Shown: positions 28,606-38,136, counted from the stretch's first letter. The stretch: 64,000 nucleotides of DNA from G020348185 sp964525045 (GCA_964525045.1 CAZGFD010000003.1:175821-239820), one strand, 5' to 3'. A program made the numbers and translations. Notes: generated from the letters alone by a model not told the origin.

Positions 28606-29196
28606 ATGAGGAGAATGAAACAATCAATGCCTCGTAGGCATTGGAACTTGTTAGGGATCGCGATGCTGTTGGGTCTATTGGGATGTCTGATGGGTAGCCC
28701 TGTGACCTCGGAGGCAGCCAAAGCCTCCAAAGATTCATTTAGAGTGGCAGTTGTGGATCCTCAGGAGGTCATGGAAAAATCTAAAGCCGGGAGTCGGGAG
28801 TTAGCCACATTAAACGAACATTTTAAAGCTCGAGAAAACGTGTTAAAAAGTGACCAAAAAGAGTTGGAACGCCTGCAGGAAGAATTGAAGGCAGCGGATG
28901 GAAAAATCCCGGAAAAAGAACTCAAGGAAAAACAGGAAATTTTCGCACGAAAATATCAGGATTTTCAAAAGCGCGGGCAAGAGTTTCAGAATGAAATGGT
29001 CGAAAAACAGAGGGCAATAGGGCAGGAATTTCAGAAAAAAATAGAAGCGGTAATTAGCGTGGTGGCGAAACGGCACGGTTTCTCATTAGTCGTCGATAAG
29101 GGTAGCGAAAAAACCATAAAAATCATCCTCTACAACCGTCGGGGGTTAAATATTACTGGTGAGGTGATAAAAGAATTTGATCGTCGTTATAAATAG
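28606..29196 (+). CDS. OmpH/Skp-family periplasmic chaperone-like protein
   Basis: A 196-residue exported protein. A Lys/Arg-rich start and a hydrophobic stretch LLGIAMLLGLLGCLMG form a signal sequence, possibly lipoprotein type (LLGC). The mature part begins FRVAVVDPQEVMEKSKAG, the OmpH/Skp hallmark, followed by a long charged coiled coil (about residues 75-150) and a C-terminal SLVVDKGSEKTIKIILY strand region. Skp proteins chaperone outer-membrane proteins in the periplasm. The start at 28606 is chosen for its AGGGAG site; the frame is open upstream to 28528. Confidence 0.85.
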   Translation: MRRMKQSMPRRHWNLLGIAMLLGLLGCLMGSPVTSEAAKASKDSFRVAVVDPQEVMEKSKAGSRELATLNEHFKARENVLKSDQKELERLQEELKAADGKIPEKELKEKQEIFARKYQDFQKRGQEFQNEMVEKQRAIGQEFQKKIEAVISVVAKRHGFSLVVDKGSEKTIKIILYNRRGLNITGEVIKEFDRRYK

Positions 29197-29258
29197 GTGA
29201 AACCTCTTCCGGCAGGTTAACAAGCCTGAGACGGTCACCCGACCATTCCTTCCACCCT

Positions 29259-29642
29259 TTAAGACCCGATGTTTTCCCCTTCCATGGGATATCCCGCATT
29301 GCGCCAGGCCTTCATTCCTCCCGCCATAGACTTGACGTTCGTATACCCCATTTCTCCTAGACTCAAAGCGGCGAGAGCAGACCGATATCCCCCTCCACAA
29401 TACAAAATAATTTCAACATTCTTGTCAGGAATTTTGGTTTCAATATCTCGCTCTAAGATGCCGCGACCAAGGTGGATGGCTCCTTTGGCGTACCCTTTCG
29501 CAAACTCATGATCCTCTCGAATATCCAATAAATACATTTGGTCCCCCCTTTCCAGACGGGTCTTCACGTCTTCTATCGAACATTCGGTAATTGCGTTCTT
29601 TGCCCGTTCTGCAAGTTGTAAAAATCCTGGATTATGTCTCAT
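29259..29642 (-). CDS. Rhodanese-domain protein
   Basis: A single rhodanese domain of 127 residues, counted from MRHNPGFLQL. The active-site loop is YCGGGYRSA with the persulfide cysteine C82, and LLDIREDHEFAKGYAKGAIH is the typical substrate-side motif. It probably carries sulfur in the cytoplasm. The start at 29642 has an AGAGGGG site and overlaps the upstream membrane-protein gene by 11 bp. Confidence 0.9.
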   Translation of the reverse strand: MRHNPGFLQLAERAKNAITECSIEDVKTRLERGDQMYLLDIREDHEFAKGYAKGAIHLGRGILERDIETKIPDKNVEIILYCGGGYRSALAALSLGEMGYTNVKSMAGGMKAWRNAGYPMEGENIGS

Positions 29643-30543
29643 GTTCCCCTCTTGATACCTTGCTTCGAAACCATGCCACACCCCACATTGAAATAAGCAA
29701 CAAAATTCCAATATAGGAACTGCCATCTCTGAACCACCACAAGTGTTGGTGAATGGAAAGTATTTCTATGGTTTGGGAATCCACGAACCTTCCCCGAACA
29801 GAAACCTGGGGTGAAACGCCAGGTTGAGGGTTGAGGACCCGAATTTCTTCATCCACAAATGACACCAAAACATCCCCATTTTCTCCCTTCTTGTACTCCG
29901 CCCGATCAAATTCCACTAGTTGTCCCACACGTTCATTTTTTGACTGAAGTGTTTGGACGAAATGGTTATTTCCTCGCAATGGTTCATTCAAAAAAATTAT
30001 TGGCAGCACCCAATACATCAGGAACAGTCCAATGGACACGATCAGTTTATTGAATGATATGGGAGAGAAAGGTAGCGGTTCCTTCACGGCCTGCCCCCAC
30101 AACCAGGCGGCATAGGTCAAACCCAAGAACGTGAGCACAAAGGTTGGCAAACTTTCCGGCCAAAACAGTTCAAAATTGAGTAATTCCCACGAAAAGGGTG
30201 CAAAAAGATGAACACCATTGGCCCATTTCGTCTGGAGCGCATCGAGGGAAAGATGAAGGACAACATTTAGGGCCAGGATCGCAAAGACTCTTCGGGGATA
30301 TACGGAAATAGCGGCGATGGCCCCACAGAAAAACAGCGTCACGAATAGCGACGCTTGCGCGATCGCATAAAGTCGTATGGCATAAGGATCTATCCCCAGA
30401 GGGAGTTCCCGGATGACACGGGCAAGAATCCAAGGCACATCGGGAAGAAGGCAACCCAGAAGGATGAGTTTGAGATCAGCTTTTGGCAAAAGGGTTCGAG
30501 TAAGAAACCCTTGCGCGCCAAGGTGAGCGAGCATATTTGGCAT
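29632..30543 (-). CDS. YdjM-like membrane-bound metal-dependent hydrolase family protein
   Basis: A 303-residue membrane protein with about six hydrophobic segments. The N-terminal HLGAQGFL, LLGCLLPDVPW and the HLSLDALQTKWANG-LFAPFSW region match the LexA-binding, inner membrane-associated hydrolase (YdjM/DUF457) pattern of conserved His and Asp. A soluble loop of about residues 190-270 rich in charged residues precedes the last helix. Function is unknown. It overlaps the rhodanese gene by 11 bp. Confidence 0.75.
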   Translation of the reverse strand: MPNMLAHLGAQGFLTRTLLPKADLKLILLGCLLPDVPWILARVIRELPLGIDPYAIRLYAIAQASLFVTLFFCGAIAAISVYPRRVFAILALNVVLHLSLDALQTKWANGVHLFAPFSWELLNFELFWPESLPTFVLTFLGLTYAAWLWGQAVKEPLPFSPISFNKLIVSIGLFLMYWVLPIIFLNEPLRGNNHFVQTLQSKNERVGQLVEFDRAEYKKGENGDVLVSFVDEEIRVLNPQPGVSPQVSVRGRFVDSQTIEILSIHQHLWWFRDGSSYIGILLLISMWGVAWFRSKVSRGEHET

Positions 30544-30648
30544 AGCGCACAGAATGGCAAAATTCAGGAGGGGATGACAAGAAACCGCAATTTGGAATTG
30601 GTGCAGGAGACCTGATTGAGGATAATGTCAGGGTCTACAGGAAAACTC

Positions 30649-30694
30649 TGGCAGCCCGGCGGGATTCGAACCTGCGATCCCCGGGTGAGAAGAT
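30649..30694 (-). other. tRNA-Arg 3'-half remnant, probable left attachment site
   Basis: On the minus strand this reads from an anticodon-loop CTTCT through GCAGGTTCGAATCC to a CCA end. It aligns base for base with the 3' half of the intact tRNA-Arg at 49904-49980, with about ten substitutions and one missing base in the acceptor stem. The T-stem contains a mismatch, and no matching 5' half is present. Same orientation as the intact tRNA, as expected for the direct repeat left by tRNA-targeted integration. Confidence 0.75.
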
Positions 30695-30722
30695 TCAAGT
30701 ATCCCTTTGACCCATAGATATC

Positions 30723-33700
30723 CTAATGGGATCTTTTCTGAATGGCCCCACGACCAGGCTGAATTCTCAGTACCATGAGGTAAAAAAGTGCCGCCACGAA
30801 AAGACCGCAAATGATCAGCACGAGAATCGGAAAATCGATTGCCAGCTGGGCAATCCCCACAAGGGGCCATAGCGAAAATCGCGCGAACATTCGCAAGGAA
30901 GGGGATGTCGCAATGATTTGGGCCATCGAGGGACTGAGCCAATAGTAGGTGCTGACGAGGAGACGTCCCGGCGGGTGGGTCAGTAAAAACTGATCCCGAA
31001 ATTGGCGAAGAATTTGGACCTCGGAAGCCAAAGGCGATCCAAATGCTGCGGTGGCAATGAAGCAACCACCTCCACCTCCTCCTCCGGAATCGGAAGAGGA
31101 ATTTGAATCTGATACATCATCCAGAGGCGATGTAGGTTGAGATTCCACTGTCGTCATTGCGGTTCCGCTGTTGTCCGTTGGATTGGGATCAGGGTTCACC
31201 CTGCTCCTCACACTGGCGGTGTTGGTGAGAAGGCCCTCCTCTATCGGAAGGACCCCGAACCGGAACAAAGCGGAATCACCGTTTTTTATCGTGTCCAGGG
31301 TACACGTCAGAGGGTTGCTTGTAGTGACACACCGGGCACCTGGGGGGACATCCTCGAATGACTCGATTATCACATTCGAGGGCAATTGATCGGTAAGTAC
31401 TACATCAGTTGCGTCAAACGGACCCTTATTGGTCACCCGGATTTCATAAAGAATTGGGTCGCCTACCGGGGCCGTGGATGGGGCAGATTTGATTAGATCA
31501 AGGTCTGCAGCATCCATGCGTACCAAAGTAACCGTTTTTTCCGCCTCGTTGTTGGCCAGATCCGGATCGCTCACACCGCTGGTCACGCTGGCCGTGTTTT
31601 CTATGTCGGCCTCTGTATTCGGGGTCACAACGATAATCTCCACTGTTGCCTCGGCCCCGCTGTTGATCCTACCCAGGTTGCACGTCACAGTGCGATTGCC
31701 GCTGCACGTTCCTTGACTGGCATTGGATAAGACAAAGGTCACCTCTTGCGGCAACGTATCTGTGACGACAACACCGGTTGCCGCATCCGGACCCTTGTTC
31801 GTCACCGTGAGGGTGTAGGTCAATTCGGTATTATTGAGGACAGGATCTGGGTTGTCAGCCTTGGCAAGGGCCAAGTCAGCGGCTGGCTCCACGGTTGTGC
31901 TTTGCATGACCCTGTTGTTGCTGCTATTGGAGTCCGTCACCCCGCTGGTCACAGAAGCAATGTTGGTAAGGGTGCCGGCTGATTTGGGCGTGACGATGAT
32001 ATCAACTTTCGCATTGGCCCCGACATTCATGGTTCCCAGTTGGCAGGTCACGAGGCTGGTGCCACTGCAGGTACCCTGGCTGGGGGTGGCGGAGACAAAG
32101 GTGACCTCAAAAGGCAGGAAGTCTGCCACCAGCACCTCGGTCGCGTTCTGGGGCCCCCCGTTCGAGATGGAAAGGGTATAGGTCAGTTCTTCAAGGGCCG
32201 TGACCGGGTCGGGGCTATCGGCTTTGGTTATCGAGAGATCGGAAAAGACATTGGGATTTAATTTCACTTTGGTTAGGAAGGCGTCAAAGCCACCGGCGTT
32301 GTCCATCTGGATAGCGTTCATCACGGGAAACTCCGATGAAATATCCCCTTCTTCTAAACTTTGCGTTTCACCGGTTACATAGGCGCTACCGGCCGAGTCC
32401 ACCGCTATAGCGTTGCCTAAGTCCAACCCGTTTCCTCCAAGGAATGAAGAATAGATGAGTGAGGAGCCACCGGTTGCGACCTTGGCCACAAAAGCGTCAG
32501 TGTTCGCGATGGGCGTGCCAAAAAACCCGCGGAGAGCTGGCTGGAATGGACTTGCCGTGGGAAAGTCTGTGGACAACGTCTTGCCGGTTACGTAGGCGTC
32601 ACTGGACGAATCTACGGCAATCGCGTGGCCTGTGTCCTCAGCACTACCCCCAAGATAGGTAGATATGTTGAGTGCGGTTCCGGTCGCATTGAGTTGTGCC
32701 ACGAAGGCATCGGTGTTTCCGCCGATAGTTCCTTGAAGGGGTGTGCCGGCGGTCGGGAAGTTCGAGGAAGCGGTTGACCCGGTCACGTAGGCATTGCCGG
32801 TACCATCCAGGGCGATCCCGTTGCCGGCCTCATCAGCAGTACCACCCAGGAAAGTGGAATAGACGCGAGACGAGCCCGGAGGATCCAACTTCGTCACGAA
32901 GGCGTCGGTGCTCCCGCCGATAGTTCCTTGAAGGGGTGTGCCGGCGGTCGGGAAGTTCGAGGAAGCGGTTGACCCGGTCACGTAGGCATTGCCGGTACCA
33001 TCCAGGGCGATCCCGTTGCCAACCTCTTCATCGAGGCCGCCGAGAAAAGTGGAGTAGTCGAGCGTAGACCCGGAAGAGTTGAGCTTGGTGACAAAGGCGT
33101 CATGGTCCCCGCCAATGACGGTCTGGGCTGCGCCCTGGGTTTTAGGGAAGTCCGCAGAATTGGTCTGTCCCGTGACATAGGCATTTCCGGAACCGTCCAC
33201 GGCAATCCCATTACCCCTGTCAAGAAGGCTTCCACCCAGAAATGTGGAGTACTCAAGTGCGGACCCGGCGGAATTGAGCTTGGTGACAAAAGCGTCCCCC
33301 AGCTCCCCCCCACTGAGGGAGGGTTGAACCGGATTCACGGTGGGGAAGTTGCTTGAAGCGGTATGCCCGGTAACGTAAGCGCTGCCGGCGGCATCCACTG
33401 CAATGGACAAGCCCTCGTCGGTGCCGCTTCCGCCCAGGTAGGTGGAGTAAACCAATGCGGTACCTGCCGGGTTCACTTTTGTGACAAAAGCCTCCACTTC
33501 GGTACTGCTCGATTGGAGGGCATTGGGGGTGGGAAAGTTGGCCGATGTGGTCTGACCCGTGAGGTACGCATTGCCAGCGGTGTCTACTGCGATTCCCGCG
33601 CCTTTGTCATTGCCCGAACCGCCAAGGTAGGTAGAATAACTCAGCACGGGATCGATGATGAGCGGCTTGGTGACATCATACGACTGCAGGTGAAAACCGA

Positions 33701-34583
33701 CTGCGTTTTTACCCTTGAATAAGTAACCCCCCTGGACCCTTTGTTTGACCCCATCGACGACTTGATAGATAAAGGGCTTATGGTGGAGTACCGGGCCCGT
33801 CAATGTGTGGAGGACAAGGTCTCCGTTGTCGTTTATCTCAAGTTTGTCCATGCCCTCGAAGGCAAGCGTGATCATGTTAGCGTCGGCACCAGGAGTGAGG
33901 TGGAAATCGTACTTTAGTTGCCGTTGATCACCGTGGTAGACCAGGTCAATACCAGGATAGACCTGTTCAGCCACCACCTTCCCATACTGCGGTATGTTGG
34001 TCCGCCAATGGGAAGGATCATTGCCAATAAAGTAATGGCTCTTTCCGGGGAGCCGGTCCTGGCCCACCATCTCGGGTTGTCCCTTGGCACCAATGAGTAC
34101 CATTCTCACAACCACGAACGGCTTCTCAGTAAACGACTTCCCCAGCGTTTTTTCGGTGACGTCAGATTCAGCATGTTCTTCCACTGAAGCGGGGTTTCCC
34201 GGCGATTGGTCGAATGCTGGGGACTGTTGGAACGACAGCACGGCCTCTCGGGGCGTGAGAAACAGGGCATAGCCCTTCCCTCTGGTTAGAAACGTGACAT
34301 TTGGGTTTGCCTGGCCCTGATTTTTCTCAAAATGCAGCGGGACCTGAGGGTACTTGGCCGAAACATTCGGGTGAGTGGTTGAGAGAGTCTTTTGGGCCAA
34401 ACGTCCGACAGGATTCCGCTTGACAGTCGTATCCCGGAGGAAACCATATGTCGACATTTCGTTTCGCCCCGTCTCTGCTAATAAAACTCCCAAGGCACCC
34501 GCGTTTAATCCGAAAAGGCAGATCAATAGTAACAAGGGCACGTGCCTCCATCCTCTGCTCCGGATGAAATTTCGACCCGTCAT
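30723..34583 (-). CDS. Giant surface protein: DUF7948, seven SBBP repeats, three DUF11 domains, CFI-box C-terminal anchor
   Basis: The start is put at 34583 (MTGRNFIRSRGWR) because GGAGG precedes it; the frame stays open to 34634. A signal peptide is followed by a DUF7948 region with HFEKNQGQ and SHYFIGNDPSHW. Seven SBBP beta-propeller repeats of about 65 residues (YSTYLGGS...GNAYVTG) follow, then three DUF11 domains starting DLSITKADSPDP, DLALAKADNPDP and DLDLIKSAP. A Gly-rich stretch leads to CFIATAAFGSP, the CFI-box of a C-terminal sorting region with a final transmembrane helix. Predicted cell-surface protein, about 1,286 residues. A homologue begins at 60167. Confidence 0.9.
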   Translation of the reverse strand: MTGRNFIRSRGWRHVPLLLLICLFGLNAGALGVLLAETGRNEMSTYGFLRDTTVKRNPVGRLAQKTLSTTHPNVSAKYPQVPLHFEKNQGQANPNVTFLTRGKGYALFLTPREAVLSFQQSPAFDQSPGNPASVEEHAESDVTEKTLGKSFTEKPFVVVRMVLIGAKGQPEMVGQDRLPGKSHYFIGNDPSHWRTNIPQYGKVVAEQVYPGIDLVYHGDQRQLKYDFHLTPGADANMITLAFEGMDKLEINDNGDLVLHTLTGPVLHHKPFIYQVVDGVKQRVQGGYLFKGKNAVGFHLQSYDVTKPLIIDPVLSYSTYLGGSGNDKGAGIAVDTAGNAYLTGQTTSANFPTPNALQSSSTEVEAFVTKVNPAGTALVYSTYLGGSGTDEGLSIAVDAAGSAYVTGHTASSNFPTVNPVQPSLSGGELGDAFVTKLNSAGSALEYSTFLGGSLLDRGNGIAVDGSGNAYVTGQTNSADFPKTQGAAQTVIGGDHDAFVTKLNSSGSTLDYSTFLGGLDEEVGNGIALDGTGNAYVTGSTASSNFPTAGTPLQGTIGGSTDAFVTKLDPPGSSRVYSTFLGGTADEAGNGIALDGTGNAYVTGSTASSNFPTAGTPLQGTIGGNTDAFVAQLNATGTALNISTYLGGSAEDTGHAIAVDSSSDAYVTGKTLSTDFPTASPFQPALRGFFGTPIANTDAFVAKVATGGSSLIYSSFLGGNGLDLGNAIAVDSAGSAYVTGETQSLEEGDISSEFPVMNAIQMDNAGGFDAFLTKVKLNPNVFSDLSITKADSPDPVTALEELTYTLSISNGGPQNATEVLVADFLPFEVTFVSATPSQGTCSGTSLVTCQLGTMNVGANAKVDIIVTPKSAGTLTNIASVTSGVTDSNSSNNRVMQSTTVEPAADLALAKADNPDPVLNNTELTYTLTVTNKGPDAATGVVVTDTLPQEVTFVLSNASQGTCSGNRTVTCNLGRINSGAEATVEIIVVTPNTEADIENTASVTSGVSDPDLANNEAEKTVTLVRMDAADLDLIKSAPSTAPVGDPILYEIRVTNKGPFDATDVVLTDQLPSNVIIESFEDVPPGARCVTTSNPLTCTLDTIKNGDSALFRFGVLPIEEGLLTNTASVRSRVNPDPNPTDNSGTAMTTVESQPTSPLDDVSDSNSSSDSGGGGGGGCFIATAAFGSPLASEVQILRQFRDQFLLTHPPGRLLVSTYYWLSPSMAQIIATSPSLRMFARFSLWPLVGIAQLAIDFPILVLIICGLFVAALFYLMVLRIQPGRGAIQKRSH
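32721..33020 (-). repeat. 105-bp identical direct repeat, period 195 bp, within the SBBP region
   Basis: Bases 32721-32825 and 32916-33020 are identical, 195 bp (65 codons) apart, matching the SBBP repeat period. The rest of the two units differs. This suggests recent duplication or gene conversion between neighbouring beta-propeller blades. Confidence 0.93.
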
Positions 34584-34906
34584 TTGGTCCTCCATTCCAG
34601 AAATTGTGTCGCCCCAAAATTGTCCCCGCGGCATTGAAGGGGTCCCACGTCTCCCGTGTTAACCGCGATGACTTATAAAAAGTCCTTTTTCCTATTTACC
34701 TGCGCCTGGTAAAAAAAACAAAAATCGAACAGGGGCATCTCCCGAGGGAAAAACCTTATCATGTGATAATCCATCACAAAAGTCTATATGAATGGTATTT
34801 TATGAAAAAAACCAAAAGGCGAACAAAGGGAAAATCCTGGAAACCAAAGAAAACTGTATGGGGGGGAAGTGACATTTGTTAAGGGCTTCCGAAGGCCACG
34901 GAAATG

Positions 34907-35236
34907 TTAATCAGTGGGTAGTTTCCTTTCAAGAAAATGTCTAAACATTTTGACACACTGCGAATGATTTTCTAATCGCCCATCCTTTCTCATATCCTTC
35001 TCTGGGATACTTTCGCAAAGACATTGTGCGCCACTCTCACCAGCATGCACGCATACGACGCAGGTATCCTGGCTCACTGGAAACTCACTCGCCACTTCCA
35101 TACAAATGGATTTCTCTGCACTCAATTCGGTTTCACTCATTTTCGGTTCTCTCTCATCAGCATTCGCCGCCAGATCTAGAAGGACCCCCATACCCAGTAA
35201 CACCGTCACACACCCTACCACTATTATCCTCCTCAT
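34907..35236 (-). CDS. Small secreted cysteine-rich protein
   Basis: A 109-residue product with an N-terminal signal peptide (RRIIVVGCVTVLLGMGVLL, cleavage near residue 26). The mature part has six cysteines, including a CVVCVHAGESGAQCLC cluster around residues 59-74, suggesting disulfides or metal binding. No family is recognised. It lies between the surface SBBP protein and another exported protein on the same strand. Confidence 0.6.
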   Translation of the reverse strand: MRRIIVVGCVTVLLGMGVLLDLAANADEREPKMSETELSAEKSICMEVASEFPVSQDTCVVCVHAGESGAQCLCESIPEKDMRKDGRLENHSQCVKMFRHFLERKLPTD

Positions 35237-35282
35237 GAGATATACCCTCCTCTATTTGTCTTCTTTTAAGGGACCCTTCTTA

Positions 35283-35999
35283 TCACTTTCTTTTGAGTAC
35301 TGGCGTGCTGCTTTTAAACGGTACCGGTGTTCCTTTTAGGCACTCTCCGTCGAGGTCAAAAGGATTGCCATCGTCAGTAAACTGTTCCCAAAGAACACCA
35401 TGGGTACTACCTTTAACTGTGGAACTCGCACTGATGTCGACATGAGCAGGCGGCCATCCCTCACAGAGACCCGTCATCCCATCCTCTGTGGTTAACCCGT
35501 TATAACTCATATGATATTTATTGGTTCCAAGAAAAAGAATTAGTTGTAAGGTGTTTGAGCCATCGTCAAACCATTCAGGGACCTCATCCCATGTGACAAT
35601 AAGCCTGGGAGGAAATTTTCTGAATTCCGCTTTTACCGCCCCACCTTGTTCGGGGTTAAAATCGTCAAAGAGAGGGGCAATTCGGGGAATATTGCATAAA
35701 GCCTCAAGGGATTCACTGAACTCGGTATCCCCCTGTCCAAAAGTGACATACCCATTGGCCCCCACAAAGATTTCCGAGGGGCCATATTTCTTTCCAAAAA
35801 ATGAAAAGGTTGACCCTGCCGGAAGAACACTTGACATATCTTTGAAGGAGTCATCGGTAAGATTCAGGTTCCCATTTTTGGGTTCTTCGAACTTACAGGT
35901 GTCAAAAAAGCCAAAAACTGCGTGCGCCGGATCGACGGAAAAACTACTGAAAAGCCCCACAAAGATTATAAAAAAAATCAATCGATACCCTTTACACAT
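35283..35999 (-). CDS. Secreted protein with NIDO-like domain
   Basis: A 238-residue exported protein with a signal peptide (LIFFIIFVGLFSSFSVDPAHA). The mature region includes FFGKKYGPSEIFVGANGYVTF, IPRIAPLFDDFNPEQGG and RLIVTWDEVPEW, a pattern typical of nidogen-like (NIDO) extracellular domains. It probably acts at the cell surface in adhesion or matrix binding; this is inferred from the domain. It is followed closely by the small Cys-rich gene, and both may share a transcript. Confidence 0.7.
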   Translation of the reverse strand: MCKGYRLIFFIIFVGLFSSFSVDPAHAVFGFFDTCKFEEPKNGNLNLTDDSFKDMSSVLPAGSTFSFFGKKYGPSEIFVGANGYVTFGQGDTEFSESLEALCNIPRIAPLFDDFNPEQGGAVKAEFRKFPPRLIVTWDEVPEWFDDGSNTLQLILFLGTNKYHMSYNGLTTEDGMTGLCEGWPPAHVDISASSTVKGSTHGVLWEQFTDDGNPFDLDGECLKGTPVPFKSSTPVLKRK

Positions 36000-36324
36000 A
36001 GACTGGTCTCCTTTGCTGCATTATGGGTCCAAGTTTAGGGGGCAAGGGCTTTTCAACACCGGATCCTCCCTTGGTACCTGTGGTCCTTCCAAATCTTTCA
36101 TCCAATTGTGAAGGTAGGGTTGGGAACCTCTGCATGCGGCCACTGTACCATCAGCAAGTGTCGTGAGCAGCCAATAATATGCTGCACTTCCCAGTTTTTG
36201 TCAACGAATCGGGAAGGGCGTTACGTGTCGTTCGATGGCTACTTTAAAGCCGCGGTAGGAAGATGCTGAGTCGTGACACAAGAAACCGACTCGTACGACC
36301 GTGAAAATGACAGAGAGGAGATGT
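36000..36324. other. Non-coding stretch upstream of the NIDO-like gene
   Basis: About 325 bp. It probably contains the promoter of the minus-strand NIDO-like gene. No gene or repeat could be supported. Confidence 0.4.
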
Positions 36325-36519
36325 ATGGCAGCACGAGATAAGAAATATGGAAAGGATTCGTTATTTTTATTAGGCCTAAACGGTTTTGTTGAAAGGGTTG
36401 CGGGAGGCGAGGTGTTTTGGCAAGAAGAAAGCCCTGGCGCGCCTTGCCCCTTAATGGAGCCAAGTTTGGTTTATTTTTATACCGTGCGAGGGGCAGCGCA
36501 TAAATTCGCTAGGCGCTAA
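36325..36519 (+). CDS. Possible small protein of unknown function
   Basis: A 64-codon frame starting MAARDKKYGKDSLFLLGLNG, with GAGAGGAG placed three bases before the ATG. The peptide looks globular at first (VERVAGGEVFWQEES), then loses clear character. It lies just before a decayed phage-like gene, so it may be a small accessory gene or a relic. No family is recognised. Confidence 0.35.
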   Translation: MAARDKKYGKDSLFLLGLNGFVERVAGGEVFWQEESPGAPCPLMEPSLVYFYTVRGAAHKFARR

Positions 36520-36561
36520 GTTACAAAAAGTAACCCAGAAACCCAATAGACCTGATTTGAA

Positions 36562-37051
36562 ATGAAAAGCGAATGGATTTTAATAGCTGAGTTGGCCAGA
36601 CGACTGAACAAAGAGGACCGCAATTTTTATGGTCGGATCCAAGGGTCAGGTTTATAAAACGGCAAAGCCAAAACCGAATGGCACCAGGCCAAGAAGTGGT
36701 GGGAATTGACGAATCAAACGAAACATGCCCCGTATCGCTACCAAGAAAAAAAGAAGGTGTCTGTTTCTAAAAACTACACTGACATCCCCGGTTATTCACG
36801 AATTCCAAGCCAGAAAGAAATCCGCCATGGTGGAGTTGAGAGAATTGGAAGCCGTTGAAAAGCGGGGGGATCCGATAGGCCGACAAAAAGCCATCAAGAC
36901 CATTTTTCAAATTGGCCGGCACGTCCGGGATCATTTCATGGCCATCCCCAAGCGGGTGAGTGGGACCATCGCAATGAAGAACGATCAGCGAGCTATTCAG
37001 CAATTACTGGAACAGGAATCGAGAAGGGGTTACGAACCCTCGAGCAGGTGA
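36562..37051 (+). pseudogene. Decayed phage terminase small-subunit-like gene
   Basis: The frame opens MKSEWILIAELARRLNKEDR, a helix-turn-helix-like start, and stops after QGSGL. A second frame continues with NGKAKTEWHQAKKWWELTN. A third frame (to 37051) holds LRELEAVEKRGDPIGRQKAI and VRDHFMAIPKRVSGTIA, which resembles the C-terminal helical region of Nu1-type terminase small subunits (RVRDxLLxLPxRL). Three frames in one direction with a continuous theme indicate a gene broken by frameshifts. The assignment rests on motif resemblance only. Confidence 0.55.
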
Positions 37052-37297
37052 AGTTGTGACCCTCTTCCCATCAAGACCTTCCAAACAAACCGCTCTTTGA
37101 GCTCGATGAATTAGTTCAGTTGTGGGGTCCATGTGAACACGGAGCCGCGATGGACTGAGGGAAGCCTACTCCGGAGTAACCTCGTGTGTTGGCAGAAGGG
37201 GATCCCGCGGGAGACCTTGTTCTCCCTTCTACCTCAACGACCTTCTAAATATGTAAAGCGGAAGTGACGAACCACCTCCCATTCACGGTTGTCTTAG

Positions 37298-37483
37298 CTA
37301 TTGAATACAGCCATGATTGCTCGCCCCAAATTGGTTCCCCACCCAGATATTGTTATCGCAATTGACTTTGGTTTCCTCAAGATCAACAGGTGGATTGTTC
37401 ACCGGGGTATTCCCGAAGAGGGAATTTTTAATAGTCACAGCAAATACCCGAATGCCAATCTGATTTCGTGCAGACCCGGTATG
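37298..37483 (-). pseudogene. C-terminal relic of a right-handed beta-helix protein
   Basis: The minus-strand frame reads GIRVFAVTIKNSLFGNTP, then NCDNNIWVGNQFGASNHGCIQ and a stop. This resembles the end of the intact beta-helix protein at 52656-53690, which closes with DCDDNKWIQNTF and SECIQ. No open N-terminal part exists upstream: an in-frame TGA lies at 37484-37486. The opposite-strand 75-codon frame here is its shadow. Confidence 0.65.
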
Positions 37484-37623
37484 TCAATAGGCCCTTCATT
37501 TCGCCCCCTCGATGGGGCGGAGGATTGAGGGGGCTTGGGGTTCTCCTTTCCTTTTTTCTTCTCGAGTGTCACTGCCTGTCAGTACGATAGGTCGAGCCAA
37601 ATCATGTATTCACATGACTCCCA

Positions 37624-38136
37624 TTATGGTTCGATCTCATGACAACTCCCACGATGAAGGTTAATGACAATTCCCCCCTCATTCACTTCCACCGTGACGA
37701 CTTCGCCCTCATCTATATTTTTCGTTTCGACTTCAAGTCGACAATGGGGAAACACCTTTCCCCCCTCACTGGTTTGCAGCATTATCTCCTTCTTCTTTTT
37801 CCCCACATAGAATAATTTCCCCGTATTGTAGTGATGTTGGCCCTCTTGACCTTTGTGGTGGGCCGCAATGATTAGGTTATTTTCGTTTAACACGATCGTC
37901 ACTTTATCGCCTGTCTAATATTCGGCATGACCATGCTCTCGTGTGTTTTTGATTCAATGTGAAGGTACCCGTGTCGGTCTTCACCGTTACGACTTCCCCT
38001 TGAATCGGCGTCACCCCTCCGGTGACTGTTCGATGTCCCTCGCTAATGGAGTCCGCCTGCCCAATCCCGATCATAAAAAAACCATGCCGATGAACAGGAA
38101 TGACGCCTTAATGTGCAACTGAATGATACGATTCAT
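37624..38136 (-). pseudogene. Broken secreted protein with internal beta-type repeats
   Basis: A start MNRIIQLHIKASFLFIGMVF looks like a signal peptide but stops at once. Another frame continues with GHRTVTGGVTPIQGEVVTVK and TDTGTFTLN. A third runs through GHAEY, a TAG and TGDKVTIVLNENN into an open tail ending EGEVVTVEVNEGGIVINLHR at 37624. The GEVVTV theme repeats at both ends, supporting one ancestral reading. At least two frameshifts and one nonsense codon separate the pieces. The last part alone (37624-37902, GTG start) could still be translated. Confidence 0.6.

Noticed and set aside
30628..31065. 145-codon minus-strand frame
   Set aside because: Overlaps the 3' end of the SBBP gene in another frame and the tRNA remnant; no protein character.
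37301..37528. Plus-strand 75-codon frame
   Set aside because: The opposite strand gives a better match, the end of a beta-helix protein.
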